Assembly: GCF_900114785.1 (NCBI RefSeq)
Contig: NZ_FOUG01000003.1
Coordinates: 248,001 to 312,000, forward strand
DNA: 64,000 nt
Source: Variovorax sp. OV329
GTDB taxonomy: Bacteria > Pseudomonadota > Gammaproteobacteria > Burkholderiales > Burkholderiaceae_C
Reading direction: 5' to 3'
Of this stretch, positions 52,510-61,747 are shown one piece after another. Within the stretch, counting starts at the first letter, position 1. Each line of letters begins with the position of its first letter. The translations under genes were made by a program, and so were the position numbers. The notes beneath the pieces were generated by a model. It was not told where the DNA came from and did not search any database. It saw only the letters and a program-made list of their open reading frames with translations.

Positions 52510-52858
52510 CCCGAACTGCATCTTCTGCAAGATCATCGAGGGCAAGATTCCCTCGAAGAAGGTCTACGAAGACGAGGAACTTTTCGGCTTCCACGACATC
52601 GCTCCCTGGGCACCGGTTCACTTCATGCTCGTGCCCAAGCGCCATATTCCGTCCATGGCCCAGCTGACGCCGGAGGATTCGGCGCTCATGGGCAGGATCA
52701 TGACCCTGGCGCCCAGGCTGGCTTTGGAGAACGGCTGCCGTCCCTATCCGGAGGGCGGCTTCCGTGTCGTGGTCAATACCGGTGCGGAAGGCGGCCAGGA
52801 AGTGCAACATCTCCATGTTCATGTCATGGGCGGTCCACGCCCCTGGGCGCGGGGCTGA
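52499..52858 (+). CDS. HIT-family nucleotide-binding protein (HinT-like)
   Basis: This 119-residue histidine-triad hydrolase is likely a purine nucleoside phosphoramidase. It has CIFCKIIEGKIPSKKVYEDE at the N-terminus and the triad HLHVHVMGG (His104, His106, His108) near the C-terminus. In Burkholderiales the gene usually lies between hisE and tatA, as here. ATG 52499 lies within the end of the membrane-protein gene. Confidence 0.93.
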   Translation: MSSDPNCIFCKIIEGKIPSKKVYEDEELFGFHDIAPWAPVHFMLVPKRHIPSMAQLTPEDSALMGRIMTLAPRLALENGCRPYPEGGFRVVVNTGAEGGQEVQHLHVHVMGGPRPWARG

Positions 52859-52903
52859 CATCTTCCCCCGTCTAAAATTGCAGCAAATCTTCAGGAGCTT
52901 TCC

Positions 52904-53146
52904 ATGGGTTCGTTTTCTATCTGGCACTGGCTCATCGTGCTGCTCATCGTCGTCATGGTGTTCGGCACCAAGAAACTCAAGAACATGGGCTCCGACCTGG
53001 GCGGCGCCGTGAAGGGTTTCAAGGACGGCATGAAGGACGGTTCGGGTTCCGCGACCGACCCGGCTGCCACGCCGACCCAGCAGGTGACTTCGTCCACCGC
53101 TGCCGACAAGCCGACCATCGACGTCGAAGCGCGTCAGAAGTCCTGA
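52904..53146 (+). CDS. tatA: Twin-arginine translocase subunit TatA
   Basis: TatA oligomers form the translocation pathway for folded twin-arginine substrates. The 80-residue product has an N-terminal transmembrane helix ([17 protein letters not shown]), the hinge and amphipathic helix ([20 protein letters not shown]) and a disordered tail. AGGAG precedes the ATG. One substrate in this window is MsrP; the Rieske protein PetA is another likely one. Confidence 0.95.
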   Translation: MGSFSIWHWLIVLLIVVMVFGTKKLKNMGSDLGGAVKGFKDGMKDGSGSATDPAATPTQQVTSSTAADKPTIDVEARQKS

Positions 53147-53165
53147 TTTCCAGGCTGACGCGCAC

Positions 53166-53633
53166 GTGCTCGAACTCGGCATTTCCAAGCTGGCGCTGAT
53201 CGGCGCGGTGGCGCTGGTCGTCATCGGCCCGGAAAGACTGCCACGCGTCGCCCGCACCGTCGGCACCTTGCTGGGCAAGGCGCAGCGCTACGTCAACGAC
53301 GTCAAGGCCGAGGTCAACCGGTCGATGGAGTTGGACGAGCTGCGCAAGATGAAGGACACCGTCGAGAGCGCTGCCCGCGACGTGGAACAGAACATCCGCA
53401 CCGGCGCCGAAGAGGTGCAGCACAACCTCGAGGGCACCGACACCTCCGCCGGCGTGCCCTTCACGCCGCTGGAGACGCCCGAGAGCTATCCGCAGTACAA
53501 GCATCCACGCAAGAACTGGCGCCTGAAGCAGGGCGCCACGCCCCAGTGGTACAAGGCGCGCAACGGCGTGCGCACCAAGGCGCTTTCCGGCGCCGCGCGG
53601 GTGGCCCGCTACCGTCCCCACAAGATCAACTAG
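53166..53633 (+). CDS. tatB: Twin-arginine translocase subunit TatB
   Basis: TatB forms the substrate receptor with TatC. The 155-residue product starts at GTG 53166 with [25 protein letters not shown], the family transmembrane helix and Glu-Arg-Leu-Pro hinge. A long amphipathic helix follows, and then a basic C-terminal tail rich in aromatic residues. It lies 19 bases after tatA. Confidence 0.94.
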   Translation: MLELGISKLALIGAVALVVIGPERLPRVARTVGTLLGKAQRYVNDVKAEVNRSMELDELRKMKDTVESAARDVEQNIRTGAEEVQHNLEGTDTSAGVPFTPLETPESYPQYKHPRKNWRLKQGATPQWYKARNGVRTKALSGAARVARYRPHKIN

Positions 53634-53705
53634 CAACCCAGCGCGCGCCGCGCACGTCCAACTTCGCGTCCCGACGCGTTCCGGATACCGGCCGACCCAC
53701 GACCC

Positions 53706-54512
53706 ATGGCTGATTCCGACAAGAACAAAGACGACGAACTCGCCGGCACCGAGCAGCCTTTCGTCGCGCACCTCATGGAGCTGCGCGACCGGCTGCTCTA
53801 CTGCGTCTACGGCCTGGCGGTGGCGGGCGTGCTGCTTTCCATCTGGCCCGGGCCGGCCGGGCTGATCGACCTGATCGCAGTGCCCATCAAGGCGCACATG
53901 CCGCCCGACGCCAAGCTGATCGCCGTGGGCGTGTTCTCTCCCTTCTTCGTGCCGCTGAAGGTGCTCCTGATGGCCGCGGTGCTGCTGGCGCTGCCCTGGC
54001 TCATGTACCAGGCCTGGATGTTCGTGGCACCCGGCCTGTACAGCCACGAGAAGCGCTTCGCGCTGCCGCTGATCTTCTTCGGCAGCTTCCTGGCCTACGC
54101 CGGCATCGCCTTCGTGCAGTTCTTCGTGCTGGACAAGATGTTCGGCTTCATCCAGCGCTTCACGCCGGCGAGCGTGGCGGCCACGCCGGACATCGCGTCC
54201 TATGTGGAGTCCATCCTTTCGCTCTACATCGCCTTCGGAGTGGCCTTCCAGGTGCCCATCGTGGTGATGCTGCTGGTGCGCTTCGAAATGGTCACGGTGG
54301 AGAAGCTGCGCAGCTTCCGCGGCTACTTCGTCGTGGCTGCCTTCGTCGTCGCCGCGGTGCTGACGCCGCCGGACGTGATCTCGCAGCTGGCGCTGGCGGT
54401 GCCCATGTGCATTCTTTACGAGGTGGGCATCGTCGCAGCGCAGTACTTCGTGAGGATCTCGAAGGCGCCCGAGGAAGAGGGCGAGGCCTCCGAGAAGGCC
54501 GACTCGGCCTGA
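53706..54512 (+). CDS. tatC: Twin-arginine translocase subunit TatC
   Basis: TatC recognises the RR signal peptide. The 268-residue polytopic protein has six transmembrane helices. FVAHLMELRDRLLYC carries the conserved N-terminal Glu and Arg. Family segments LMYQAWMFVAPGLYSHEKRF and FVVAAVLTPPDVISQLALAVPM are present (the latter in part). A bidirectional terminator follows. Confidence 0.95.
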   Translation: MADSDKNKDDELAGTEQPFVAHLMELRDRLLYCVYGLAVAGVLLSIWPGPAGLIDLIAVPIKAHMPPDAKLIAVGVFSPFFVPLKVLLMAAVLLALPWLMYQAWMFVAPGLYSHEKRFALPLIFFGSFLAYAGIAFVQFFVLDKMFGFIQRFTPASVAATPDIASYVESILSLYIAFGVAFQVPIVVMLLVRFEMVTVEKLRSFRGYFVVAAFVVAAVLTPPDVISQLALAVPMCILYEVGIVAAQYFVRISKAPEEEGEASEKADSA

Positions 54513-54530
54513 CGCCAACCGGGAAAAACG

Positions 54531-54553
54531 AAAGGGCCTCCACGGGCCCTTTT
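54531..54553. terminator. Bidirectional rho-independent terminator between tatC and the HtrA-like gene
   Basis: AAAGGGCC (54531-54538) and GGCCCTTT (54545-54552) form an 8-bp stem with a 6-base loop. A T-run follows on the plus strand (TTTT) and, on the minus strand, after CG (TTTTT). It serves both convergent genes. Confidence 0.75.
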
Positions 54554-54554
54554 C

Positions 54555-55712
54555 TCATTCCTTCTCGGGGGCGCGCCTCAGCGGCGCCTTGGGTCGCAGG
54601 CCCGCGGTCACATCGAGCTCCATCCGGTCGCCGCCGCGCTGCAGCGAAAAGCGGGTGGCGGCGCCAGGCTTCAGGCCGGCCACCGCGGTCAGCAGCTCCT
54701 GCACGTTGTCGATCTTGTTCTCGCCCACGTTGGTGATCACGTCGCCCGGCCGGATGCCGGCGCGCGCCGCCGGTCCGTTCTGCAGCACGCCGGTGATGAT
54801 CACGCCGCTCTTGGCCTTGACGCCGAAGGTCTCGGCCAACTCGGGCGAGAGGTCGTTGGGCTCCACGCCGATCCAGCCGCGCGTGACCTTGCCTTCCTTC
54901 ACGATGTCCTCCAGCACCTGCTTGGCGGTGGAGACCGGGATGGCGAAGCCGATGCCCATGCTGCCGCCCGAGCGCGAGTAGATCGCGGTGTTGATGCCTT
55001 CCAGGTTGCCGTTGCCGTCCACCAGCGCGCCGCCGGAGTTGCCCGGGTTGATGGCGGCATCGGTCTGGATGAAGTTCTCGAAGGTGTTGATGCCCAGCTG
55101 GTTGCGGCCCAGCGCCGAGACGATGCCGCTGGTCACCGTCTGGCCCACGCCGAAGGGATTGCCGATGGCCAGCACCTGGTCACCCACCTGCAGCGTGTCG
55201 GAATTGCCCAGAACGATCGTGGGCAGCTTGTCCAGGTCGATCTTGAGCACCGCCAGGTCGGTGTCGGGGTCGGTGCCGATCACCTTGGCCTGGGCTTGCC
55301 GGCTGTCGTTCAGGGTCACCGCGATCTCGTCGGCACCTTCCACCACGTGGTTGTTGGTGAGGATGTAGCCCTCGGGGCTGACGATCACGCCGCTGCCCAG
55401 GCCCACCTGCGGCTGGTCGTCCTGGTCGCCGAAGAAAAAGCGGAACCAGGGGTCGTTGCTGCGCGGATGGCGCGGCGCCGCCTTGCTGGTGTTGATGCTC
55501 ACGACGGCCGGTGCCGCGCGCTTCGCGGCGGCGCTGAGGCTGCCGGGCGCGACCGCCTGCGGCCCGGCCACCGGCGCCTCGATCACCGAGACCACGCCGC
55601 CCAGGCTGGTCGGCCGCTGGCGGATCCACTCGGGCTTGAGGGTGGCGATCACGAAATAGCCCGCCAGGAAGACCGTGACGGTCTGGGAAAAGAGCAGCCA
55701 GAAACGCTTCAT
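54555..55712 (-). CDS. HtrA/DegS-type S1C serine protease with PDZ domain
   Basis: This is a membrane-anchored periplasmic protease. The 385-residue product has one N-terminal transmembrane helix (residues 5-24) rather than a cleaved signal. The trypsin-like triad is His122 (TNNHVVEGAD), Asp152 (TDLAVLKID) and Ser226 (NPGNSGGAL). A single PDZ domain (about 290-375) ends the protein. One PDZ plus an anchor points to DegS/AlgW-like sensing roles rather than DegP. ATG 55712 (MKRFWLLF) gives the anchor; upstream in-frame codons are not homologous-looking. Confidence 0.92.
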   Translation of the reverse strand: MKRFWLLFSQTVTVFLAGYFVIATLKPEWIRQRPTSLGGVVSVIEAPVAGPQAVAPGSLSAAAKRAAPAVVSINTSKAAPRHPRSNDPWFRFFFGDQDDQPQVGLGSGVIVSPEGYILTNNHVVEGADEIAVTLNDSRQAQAKVIGTDPDTDLAVLKIDLDKLPTIVLGNSDTLQVGDQVLAIGNPFGVGQTVTSGIVSALGRNQLGINTFENFIQTDAAINPGNSGGALVDGNGNLEGINTAIYSRSGGSMGIGFAIPVSTAKQVLEDIVKEGKVTRGWIGVEPNDLSPELAETFGVKAKSGVIITGVLQNGPAARAGIRPGDVITNVGENKIDNVQELLTAVAGLKPGAATRFSLQRGGDRMELDVTAGLRPKAPLRRAPEKE

Positions 55713-55978
55713 TTGAGATGGAGGAGGTGAGGGCGAGGATTGTCCCTCAGCCTGCATGCCCGGAAATCCCGACGCGAGGGTCGAGAATGTGGGCACTCGC
55801 CAGCACGACCAAGGGATAACCCTTAGCATTTCGTTTGTGGCCCCACCCAGGCTGCGCTTTCCGGCCTGGCGAGGCGACTACCCGTCATCTTCGGCCCGGC
55901 ACTCCGCCCGACGCGCCTGATCCCTCCCCGCACCCGGAGGGGCGGCAGCAGCGTGGCCCCGAGATCGACCGACACGCC

Positions 55979-57316
55979 ATGACCACCCCAGCCCCCACCC
56001 TCACGTCGCCGGCGCCGCAGCGCCTGCTGAATTCGCGCGACTACAAGACCCTGGCGCTTTCCGCGCTCGGCGGCACGCTCGAGTTCTACGACTTCGTCAT
56101 CTACGTCTTCTTCGCCACGGTGCTGGGGGGCCTGTTCTTCCCGGCCGACATGCCCGACTGGCTGCGCCAGCTGCAGACCTTCGGCATCTTCGCCGCCGGC
56201 TACCTCGCCCGTCCCCTCGGCGGCATCGTGATTGCGCACTTCGGCGACAAGCTGGGCCGCAAGCGCATGTTCAGCCTGAGCATCTTCCTGATGGCCGTGC
56301 CCACCCTGGTGATCGGCCTGCTGCCCACCTACGCCGCGATCGGCGTGGCGGCGCCGTTGCTGCTGCTGGCCATGCGCGTGCTTCAGGGTGCGGCCATCGG
56401 TGGCGAGATGCCGGGTGCCTGGGTCTTCGTGGGCGAGCACGTGCCGGCGCGGCGCTACGGCCTGGGCGTGGGCACGCTCACCGCGGGCATCACCGGCGGC
56501 ATCCTGCTGGGCTCGTTGGTGGCGGTGGCCATCAACACCCACTACTCGGCGGCCGACATCCACGACTGGGCCTGGCGCGCGCCCTTCATCCTGGGCGGCG
56601 TATTCGGCCTGGTGTCGGTGTACCTGCGGCGCTTTCTGCACGAGACGCCGGTGTTCAAGGAACTGGCGCAGCGCCGCAGCCAGGACGCCGAGCTGCCCCT
56701 GAAGACCGTGCTGCGCGAGCATCGCCTGGCCTGCGTCTACGTGGCGCTGCAGACCTGGGTGCTGTCGGCCGCCATCGTCGTGGTGGTGCTCTACACGCCC
56801 ACCTACTTGCAGAAGGTGCACCACGTGCCAGCCGCGCTGGCGCTGCAGGCCAACTGCCTGGCCACCCTGACCCTGACGCTGGGCTGCGTGCTCGTGGGCT
56901 GGGCCAGCGACCGCTTCGGCACGCGTGCGGTGATGCTGGTGGGGTGGACGGGCCTGTTCGCAAGCTCCTACCTCTTCTACACGAGCCTGCCGTCGGCCCC
57001 GTCGACGCTGGTGTGGCAGTACGGCCTGGTGGGCCTGTTCGTGGGCACCATCGCGACCGTGCCGATCGCCGGTGTGCGCGCCTTCCCGGCGGCGGTGCGG
57101 TTCTCGGGGCTGTCCTTCGCCTACAACATGTCCTATGCGGTCTTCGGCGGCCTGACGCCGGTGATCCTCACCCTGTGGCTGCAGCGGGATCCGCTGGCGC
57201 CGGCGCACTATGTAGGCGCGCTGGCCATCCTGGGCGTGCTGCTCGCGCTGATGCCGCTGGCCCGGCGTGGGCATGGGATGCGAGACGGCGCGGCGAGGGC
57301 GACAATGGTGCGATGA
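55979..57316 (+). CDS. MFS transporter, metabolite:H+ symporter (MHS) family
   Basis: This 445-residue major facilitator has twelve transmembrane helices. LSALGGTLEFYDFVIYVFFA, with the Glu/Tyr/Asp typical of MHS members (ShiA, ProP, KgtP relatives), lies near residues 30-50. HFGDKLGRKRMFSLSIFLMA is the loop 2-3 motif. A long periplasmic-side loop occurs around TPVFKELAQRR. Substrate unknown; organic acids or osmolytes are the usual MHS cargo. The 266-base upstream spacer (55713-55978) has no other gene. Confidence 0.9.
   Translation: MTTPAPTLTSPAPQRLLNSRDYKTLALSALGGTLEFYDFVIYVFFATVLGGLFFPADMPDWLRQLQTFGIFAAGYLARPLGGIVIAHFGDKLGRKRMFSLSIFLMAVPTLVIGLLPTYAAIGVAAPLLLLAMRVLQGAAIGGEMPGAWVFVGEHVPARRYGLGVGTLTAGITGGILLGSLVAVAINTHYSAADIHDWAWRAPFILGGVFGLVSVYLRRFLHETPVFKELAQRRSQDAELPLKTVLREHRLACVYVALQTWVLSAAIVVVVLYTPTYLQKVHHVPAALALQANCLATLTLTLGCVLVGWASDRFGTRAVMLVGWTGLFASSYLFYTSLPSAPSTLVWQYGLVGLFVGTIATVPIAGVRAFPAAVRFSGLSFAYNMSYAVFGGLTPVILTLWLQRDPLAPAHYVGALAILGVLLALMPLARRGHGMRDGAARATMVR
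57301..57306 (+). promoter_or_regulatory. -10-like GACAAT, 6 bases before the Nif3-like start
   Basis: GACAAT is followed by GGTGCG and the ATG at 57313, the same gap as at hisI. It lies inside the 3' end of the MFS gene and has no clear -35, so its function is uncertain. Confidence 0.3.
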
Positions 57317-58083
57317 GCACCACGCGCCACGAACTCCTCACCGCCTTCGACCTGCTGCTCGCACCCGAGCGCTTCAAGGACTACGGACCCAACGGCCTGC
57401 AGGTGGAGGGCCGCACCACCATCCGCAAGATCGTCTCCGGCGTGACGGCCAGCCGCGCGTTGATCGAGGCGGCGATCCACGCCGATGCGGACGCCATCTT
57501 CGTGCACCACGGCCTGTTCTGGCGCGGGCAGGACGGCCGGGTCACCGGCTGGATGCGCCAGCGCCTGGGGCTGCTGCTGGGCGACGACGTCAATCTCTTC
57601 GCCTACCACTTGCCGCTGGATGCGCACCCTGAGCTGGGTAACAACGCGCAACTCGGCTTGCAGCTGGGTCTGGTGGCGCACGCCGGCTCGGCCGGCCGCT
57701 TCGGCGAACAGGAGATCGGCTTTCTGGGCGCGCCTGAAGACGGTGCTACCTTTACCAGCGGCAAGAAGCTGGCCGCGCACGTGGAGCGTGTGCTCAAGCG
57801 GCCGGTCACCTTGATCGAAGGTCAGCGCCCGATCAAGAACGTCGCCTGGTGCACCGGCGGTGCACAGGGCTATTTCGAAGCCGCCATCGCGGCCGGCGCC
57901 GATGCCTTCATCACCGGCGAGATCTCCGAGCCGCAGGCGCACTACGCGCGCGAGACCGGCGTGAGCTTTCTGGCTTGCGGGCACCATGCCACCGAGCGCT
58001 ATGGCGCGCCGGCCGTCGCGGCGCACGTCGCCGCGCAACTGGGCCTGGCGCACGAATTCATCGACATCGACAACCCCGCGTGA
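57313..58083 (+). CDS. Nif3-like dinuclear metal centre protein (YbgI family)
   Basis: This 256-residue protein is of the NIF3/YbgI/DUF34 family, with a GTP cyclohydrolase I type 2 fold. The two-metal site is visible in IFVHHGLFWRG (His pair), AYHLPLDAHPELG and the C-terminal ACGHHATERYG. GLQVEGRTTIRKIVSGVTAS is the typical N-terminal part. Its biochemical role is not settled. It overlaps the stop of the MFS gene by 4 bases and the pdxA start by 4 bases. Confidence 0.92.
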   Translation: MSTTRHELLTAFDLLLAPERFKDYGPNGLQVEGRTTIRKIVSGVTASRALIEAAIHADADAIFVHHGLFWRGQDGRVTGWMRQRLGLLLGDDVNLFAYHLPLDAHPELGNNAQLGLQLGLVAHAGSAGRFGEQEIGFLGAPEDGATFTSGKKLAAHVERVLKRPVTLIEGQRPIKNVAWCTGGAQGYFEAAIAAGADAFITGEISEPQAHYARETGVSFLACGHHATERYGAPAVAAHVAAQLGLAHEFIDIDNPA

Positions 58084-59126
58084 CGGCATCCGATTCCAAG
58101 GGTCTGCGCATGCCGCTGGCCATTACCATGGGCGATCCCGCCGGGATCGGCCCTGAAATCGTCGTCAAGGCCTTCCGCGAACAGGCGGATCTGACGCGCG
58201 GTGCCTTCGTGGCCGGCGACGTCGGCTGCATGCGGCGCGCTGCTGCCCTGCTGGCCCGGCCAGGCGAGCCGGCGATGCCTGTCGCGGTCCTCGACGCTCC
58301 CTCGGAGGCCCTGGACGCACCGCCGGGCAGCGTGCCCGTGTTGCAGGTGGTGGATGCGATGCCCGAACTGGTGCTTGGCCAGGTCAGCGCGGCCGCGGGC
58401 CGTGCGGCGGGCGATGCGGTCACGTGGGCCGCGCGCGCGGCGCTGGCGGGCGAGGTGTCGGCCATCGTCACCGCACCGCTGCACAAGGAGGCGCTCTCCG
58501 CCGCGGGCTTCGACTTTCCGGGGCACACCGAGCTCCTGCAGCACGAGGCCGCGCGCCACCTGGGTCGTCCGGTGGAGCAGGTGCCGGTGCGCATGTTGCT
58601 GGCCAACGACGAGCTTCGCACCGTGCTGGTCAGCATCCATGTCTCCTTGCGCCAGGCCATCGAGGCGGTGAGCTTCGATGGCGTGCTGCAGACGCTGCGC
58701 ATCACGCATGAGGCGCTGTCCAGGGCCATCGGTCACGCGCCGCGCATCGCGGTGGCGGGGCTCAATCCGCACGCGGGGGAGGGCGGGCTCTTCGGTTCCG
58801 AGGAGCAGGCGGTCATCGTGCCCGCCATCGAGGCGGCGCTCGCCGAAGGCATCGTCTGTAGTGGCCCCTACGCGCCCGACACCGTCTTCATGCGCGCCCG
58901 CAAGGGCGAGTTCGATGCGGTGATCGCGATGTACCACGACCAGGGACTGATCCCGGTGAAGTACCTCGGGGTGGAAAAGGGCGTGAACGTCACCTTGGGG
59001 CTGCCGCTGGTGCGCACCAGTCCCGACCATGGCACCGCCTTCGACCTGGCGGGCACCGGCAGGGCCGATGCCGCCAGCCTGATCGAGGCGATCCGCGTCG
59101 CGCGCTCGCTGCTCAGGCCCGCTTGA
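58080..59126 (+). CDS. pdxA: 4-hydroxythreonine-4-phosphate dehydrogenase
   Basis: PdxA oxidises 4-hydroxythreonine 4-phosphate in pyridoxal phosphate synthesis. The product is 348 residues from GTG 58080, which overlaps the upstream stop (GTGA), or 338 residues from ATG 58110, which gives [18 protein letters not shown]. Both are plausible. [10 protein letters not shown] and [15 protein letters not shown] carry metal-binding His residues, and [15 protein letters not shown] the third. Its 3' end overlaps the convergent mscL gene by 14 bases. Confidence 0.93.
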   Translation: MTASDSKGLRMPLAITMGDPAGIGPEIVVKAFREQADLTRGAFVAGDVGCMRRAAALLARPGEPAMPVAVLDAPSEALDAPPGSVPVLQVVDAMPELVLGQVSAAAGRAAGDAVTWAARAALAGEVSAIVTAPLHKEALSAAGFDFPGHTELLQHEAARHLGRPVEQVPVRMLLANDELRTVLVSIHVSLRQAIEAVSFDGVLQTLRITHEALSRAIGHAPRIAVAGLNPHAGEGGLFGSEEQAVIVPAIEAALAEGIVCSGPYAPDTVFMRARKGEFDAVIAMYHDQGLIPVKYLGVEKGVNVTLGLPLVRTSPDHGTAFDLAGTGRADAASLIEAIRVARSLLRPA

Positions 59127-59535
59127 GGCTGTCGCGGATCTCGCGCAGCAGCGCGACTTCTTCCGGCGGCGCCGGCGGCGCCGGCGGCTGCGCATTGCGC
59201 AAGCGGTTGATCTGCTTGACCATCAGGAAGATCACGAAGGCCAGGATCACGAAGTTGACGGCGATGGTGATGAAGTTGCCATAGGCCAGCACCGGTACGC
59301 CGGCCTTCTTCAGGTCCGCGAGGTTGTTGGCCACGCCCGCCGGTATCGTCCCGAGCACCACATACATGTTGGAGAAGTCCAGCTTGCCGAACACCAGGCC
59401 CACGATGGGCATGATGATGTCGCTCACCAGCGAATCAACGATCTTGCCGAAGGCCCCGCCGATGATCACGCCGACCGCCAGGTCGACCACATTGCCCTTG
59501 ACCGCGAACTCCCGAAACTCGCTGATGAAGCTCAT
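59113..59535 (-). CDS. mscL: Large-conductance mechanosensitive channel
   Basis: MscL is the emergency-release channel of the inner membrane. The 140-residue product has [31 protein letters not shown], an N-terminal helix followed by TM1. The second membrane helix is [23 protein letters not shown]. The C-terminal helical bundle [13 protein letters not shown] completes it. GGGGAA precedes ATG 59535, and TATACT (plus-strand 59572-59577) is a likely -10. The upstream in-frame extension is not homologous-looking. Confidence 0.95.
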   Translation of the reverse strand: MSFISEFREFAVKGNVVDLAVGVIIGGAFGKIVDSLVSDIIMPIVGLVFGKLDFSNMYVVLGTIPAGVANNLADLKKAGVPVLAYGNFITIAVNFVILAFVIFLMVKQINRLRNAQPPAPPAPPEEVALLREIRDSLKRA

Positions 59536-59624
59536 GTAGTTCCCCGCTGCCTGTTGTTGATGGAGGCACGCAGTATAGGGAGGCGTGGGCGCAACACAGG
59601 GTGCAAACCCGCCCCGTCTTCGCG

Positions 59625-59654
59625 TTGAGTTCGCCATTTACGCTCCGCTACAAT
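59625..59654 (+). promoter_or_regulatory. petABC promoter
   Basis: TTGAGT (59625-59630) and TACAAT (59649-59654) are separated by 18 bases, a good sigma-70-type promoter. It is 52 bases upstream of the petA ATG and divergent from the mscL promoter. Confidence 0.6.
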
Positions 59655-59706
59655 GATTCGTTGACCCCTGCAAGCACCCCAACGAAGAAGATTGAGGACC
59701 CCATAA

Positions 59707-60321
59707 ATGAGTGAGACCACCGTCGGCCAGCCCCGGGTCGACAGCAGCAAAAGGACCTGGTTGATCGCATCCAGTTGTGCCGGTGTGGTGGGCGGCGCAG
59801 CAGTCGCCGTCCCATTCGTGAGTACGTTCCAGCCTTCCGAGAAGGCCAAGGCTGCGGGGGCACCGGTCGAGGTGGACATCAGCGGCCTCAAGTCCGGCGA
59901 GAAGATGACCGTCGAATGGCGCGGCAAGCCGGTCTGGATCCTCAAGCGCACCCCAGAGCAGGTCGCCGAGCTTCCCAAGCTCGACCCTCAGCTGGCCGAT
60001 CCGCTGTCCAAGCGCAATCCCGACGAATTCACCCCCAAGTACGCGCAGAACGAGCACCGCTCGATCAAGCCCGAACTGCTGGTGGTGGTGGGCATCTGCA
60101 CCCACCTGGGCTGCTCGCCCATCGACAGGTTCCAGACCGGGCCGCAGCCATCGCTGCCCGACAACTGGGAGGGCGGCTTCCTCTGCCCCTGCCACGGCTC
60201 GACCTTCGACCTGGCCGGCCGGGTCTTCAAGAACAAGCCCGCGCCCGACAATCTTCCTGTTCCACCGCACATGTATCTTTCCGACACGCGCCTTCTGATC
60301 GGCGACGACAAGAAGGCCTGA
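59707..60321 (+). CDS. petA: Ubiquinol-cytochrome c reductase Rieske iron-sulfur subunit
   Basis: PetA carries the 2Fe-2S Rieske cluster of the bc1 complex. In the 204-residue product the N-terminus (SSKRTWLIASSCAGVVGGA) is an uncleaved membrane anchor of the Tat-dependent type; only one Arg precedes it, in a KR pair. Cluster ligands are Cys131 and His133 (CTHLGC) and Cys160 and His163 (CPCHGS), with Cys136-Cys162 as the disulfide. petB follows 10 bases later. Confidence 0.96.
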   Translation: MSETTVGQPRVDSSKRTWLIASSCAGVVGGAAVAVPFVSTFQPSEKAKAAGAPVEVDISGLKSGEKMTVEWRGKPVWILKRTPEQVAELPKLDPQLADPLSKRNPDEFTPKYAQNEHRSIKPELLVVVGICTHLGCSPIDRFQTGPQPSLPDNWEGGFLCPCHGSTFDLAGRVFKNKPAPDNLPVPPHMYLSDTRLLIGDDKKA

Positions 60322-60331
60322 GGAAAAGAAC

Positions 60332-61729
60332 ATGGCAGAACTCAAGGAAATCTCCCCCAACGCGGCGTACAGCGAGAAGCTTCTGAACTGGGTGGACAAC
60401 CGCTTCCCCCTCAGCAAGCTCTACAACGACCACTTGGGCGACTACTACGCGCCGAAGAACTTCAACTTCTGGTACATCTTCGGCTCGCTGGCCCTGCTGG
60501 TGCTGGTGATCCAGATCGTCACCGGCATCTTCCTGGTGATGCACTACAAGCCCGACGCGAACCTGGCGTTTGCATCGGTCGAGTACATCATGCGGGACGT
60601 GCCCTGGGGCTGGCTGATCCGCTACATGCACTCCACGGGCGCGTCCGCCTTCTTCGTGGTGGTGTACCTGCACATGTTCCGCGGCCTGCTCTACGGCAGC
60701 TACCGCAAGCCGCGCGAGCTGGTGTGGGTCTTCGGCTGCGCGATCTTCCTGTGCCTGATGGCCGAGGCCTTCATGGGCTACCTGCTGCCCTGGGGCCAGA
60801 TGAGCTACTGGGGCGCCCAGGTGATCGTCAACCTGTTCGCGGCCATCCCCTTCGTCGGCCCGGACCTGGCCCTGTTGATCCGCGGCGACTACGTGGTGAG
60901 CGACGCCACCCTGAACCGCTTCTTCAGCTTCCACGTCATCGCCGTGCCGCTGGTGCTGCTGGGCCTGGTGGTGGCGCACATCATCGCGCTGCACGAAGTG
61001 GGCTCCAACAACCCCGACGGCATCGAGATCAAGAGCAAGCTGGACGACAAGGGCCATCCCCTGGACGGCATTCCCTTCCACCCCTACTACACGGTGCACG
61101 ACATCCTGGGCGTGGTGGTGTTCCTGCTGATCTTCTCGGCGGTGATCTTCTTCGCACCCGAGGCCGGCGGCTACTTCCTGGAGTACAACAACTTCATCCC
61201 GGCCGACTCGCTCAAGACGCCCAACCACATCGCGCCGGTCTGGTACTTCACGCCCTTCTATTCGATGCTGCGCGCCATCACCAGCGAGATGATGTATGCG
61301 CTGATCGCCTGCGTGATCGCAGGTGCCGTGTTCGGCGTGTGGAAGACGCGCCTGATCACCCCGATCAAGGCCGTCATCGTGATCGTCGCCGTGGCGGTTG
61401 CCGCCGCCATGCTGTCGATCGACGCCAAGTTCTGGGGCGTGATCGTGATGGGCGGCGCCGTGATCATCCTGTTCTTCCTGCCCTGGCTGGACCACAGCCC
61501 GGTGAAGTCGATCCGCTACCGCCCGAGCTGGCACAAGTGGGTCTACGGCGTGTTCGTCGTCAACTTCGTCGTGCTGGCCTACCTGGGTGTGCAGCCGCCG
61601 TCGCCCACGGGCGAGCGTGTCTCGCAGGTCGGCACCCTGTTCTATTTCGGATTCTTCCTGCTGATGCCCTGGTGGAGCCGGCTTGGCGAATTCAAGCAGC
61701 CGCCTGAACGCGTGACCTACGCCCACTGA
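60332..61729 (+). CDS. petB: Ubiquinol-cytochrome c reductase cytochrome b subunit
   Basis: This 465-residue haem-b subunit of the bc1 complex contains the quinol oxidation and reduction sites. It has eight or more transmembrane helices. Haem-ligand His residues lie in RYMHSTGASAFFVVVYLHMFRG and FSFHVIAVPLVLLGLVVAHI. The conserved quinol-site segment appears as PEAGGYFLEYNNF rather than a plain PEWY. AGGAAAAG precedes the ATG. Confidence 0.96.
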   Translation: MAELKEISPNAAYSEKLLNWVDNRFPLSKLYNDHLGDYYAPKNFNFWYIFGSLALLVLVIQIVTGIFLVMHYKPDANLAFASVEYIMRDVPWGWLIRYMHSTGASAFFVVVYLHMFRGLLYGSYRKPRELVWVFGCAIFLCLMAEAFMGYLLPWGQMSYWGAQVIVNLFAAIPFVGPDLALLIRGDYVVSDATLNRFFSFHVIAVPLVLLGLVVAHIIALHEVGSNNPDGIEIKSKLDDKGHPLDGIPFHPYYTVHDILGVVVFLLIFSAVIFFAPEAGGYFLEYNNFIPADSLKTPNHIAPVWYFTPFYSMLRAITSEMMYALIACVIAGAVFGVWKTRLITPIKAVIVIVAVAVAAAMLSIDAKFWGVIVMGGAVIILFFLPWLDHSPVKSIRYRPSWHKWVYGVFVVNFVVLAYLGVQPPSPTGERVSQVGTLFYFGFFLLMPWWSRLGEFKQPPERVTYAH

Positions 61730-61747
61730 GCAGGAGACAACAAGAAA

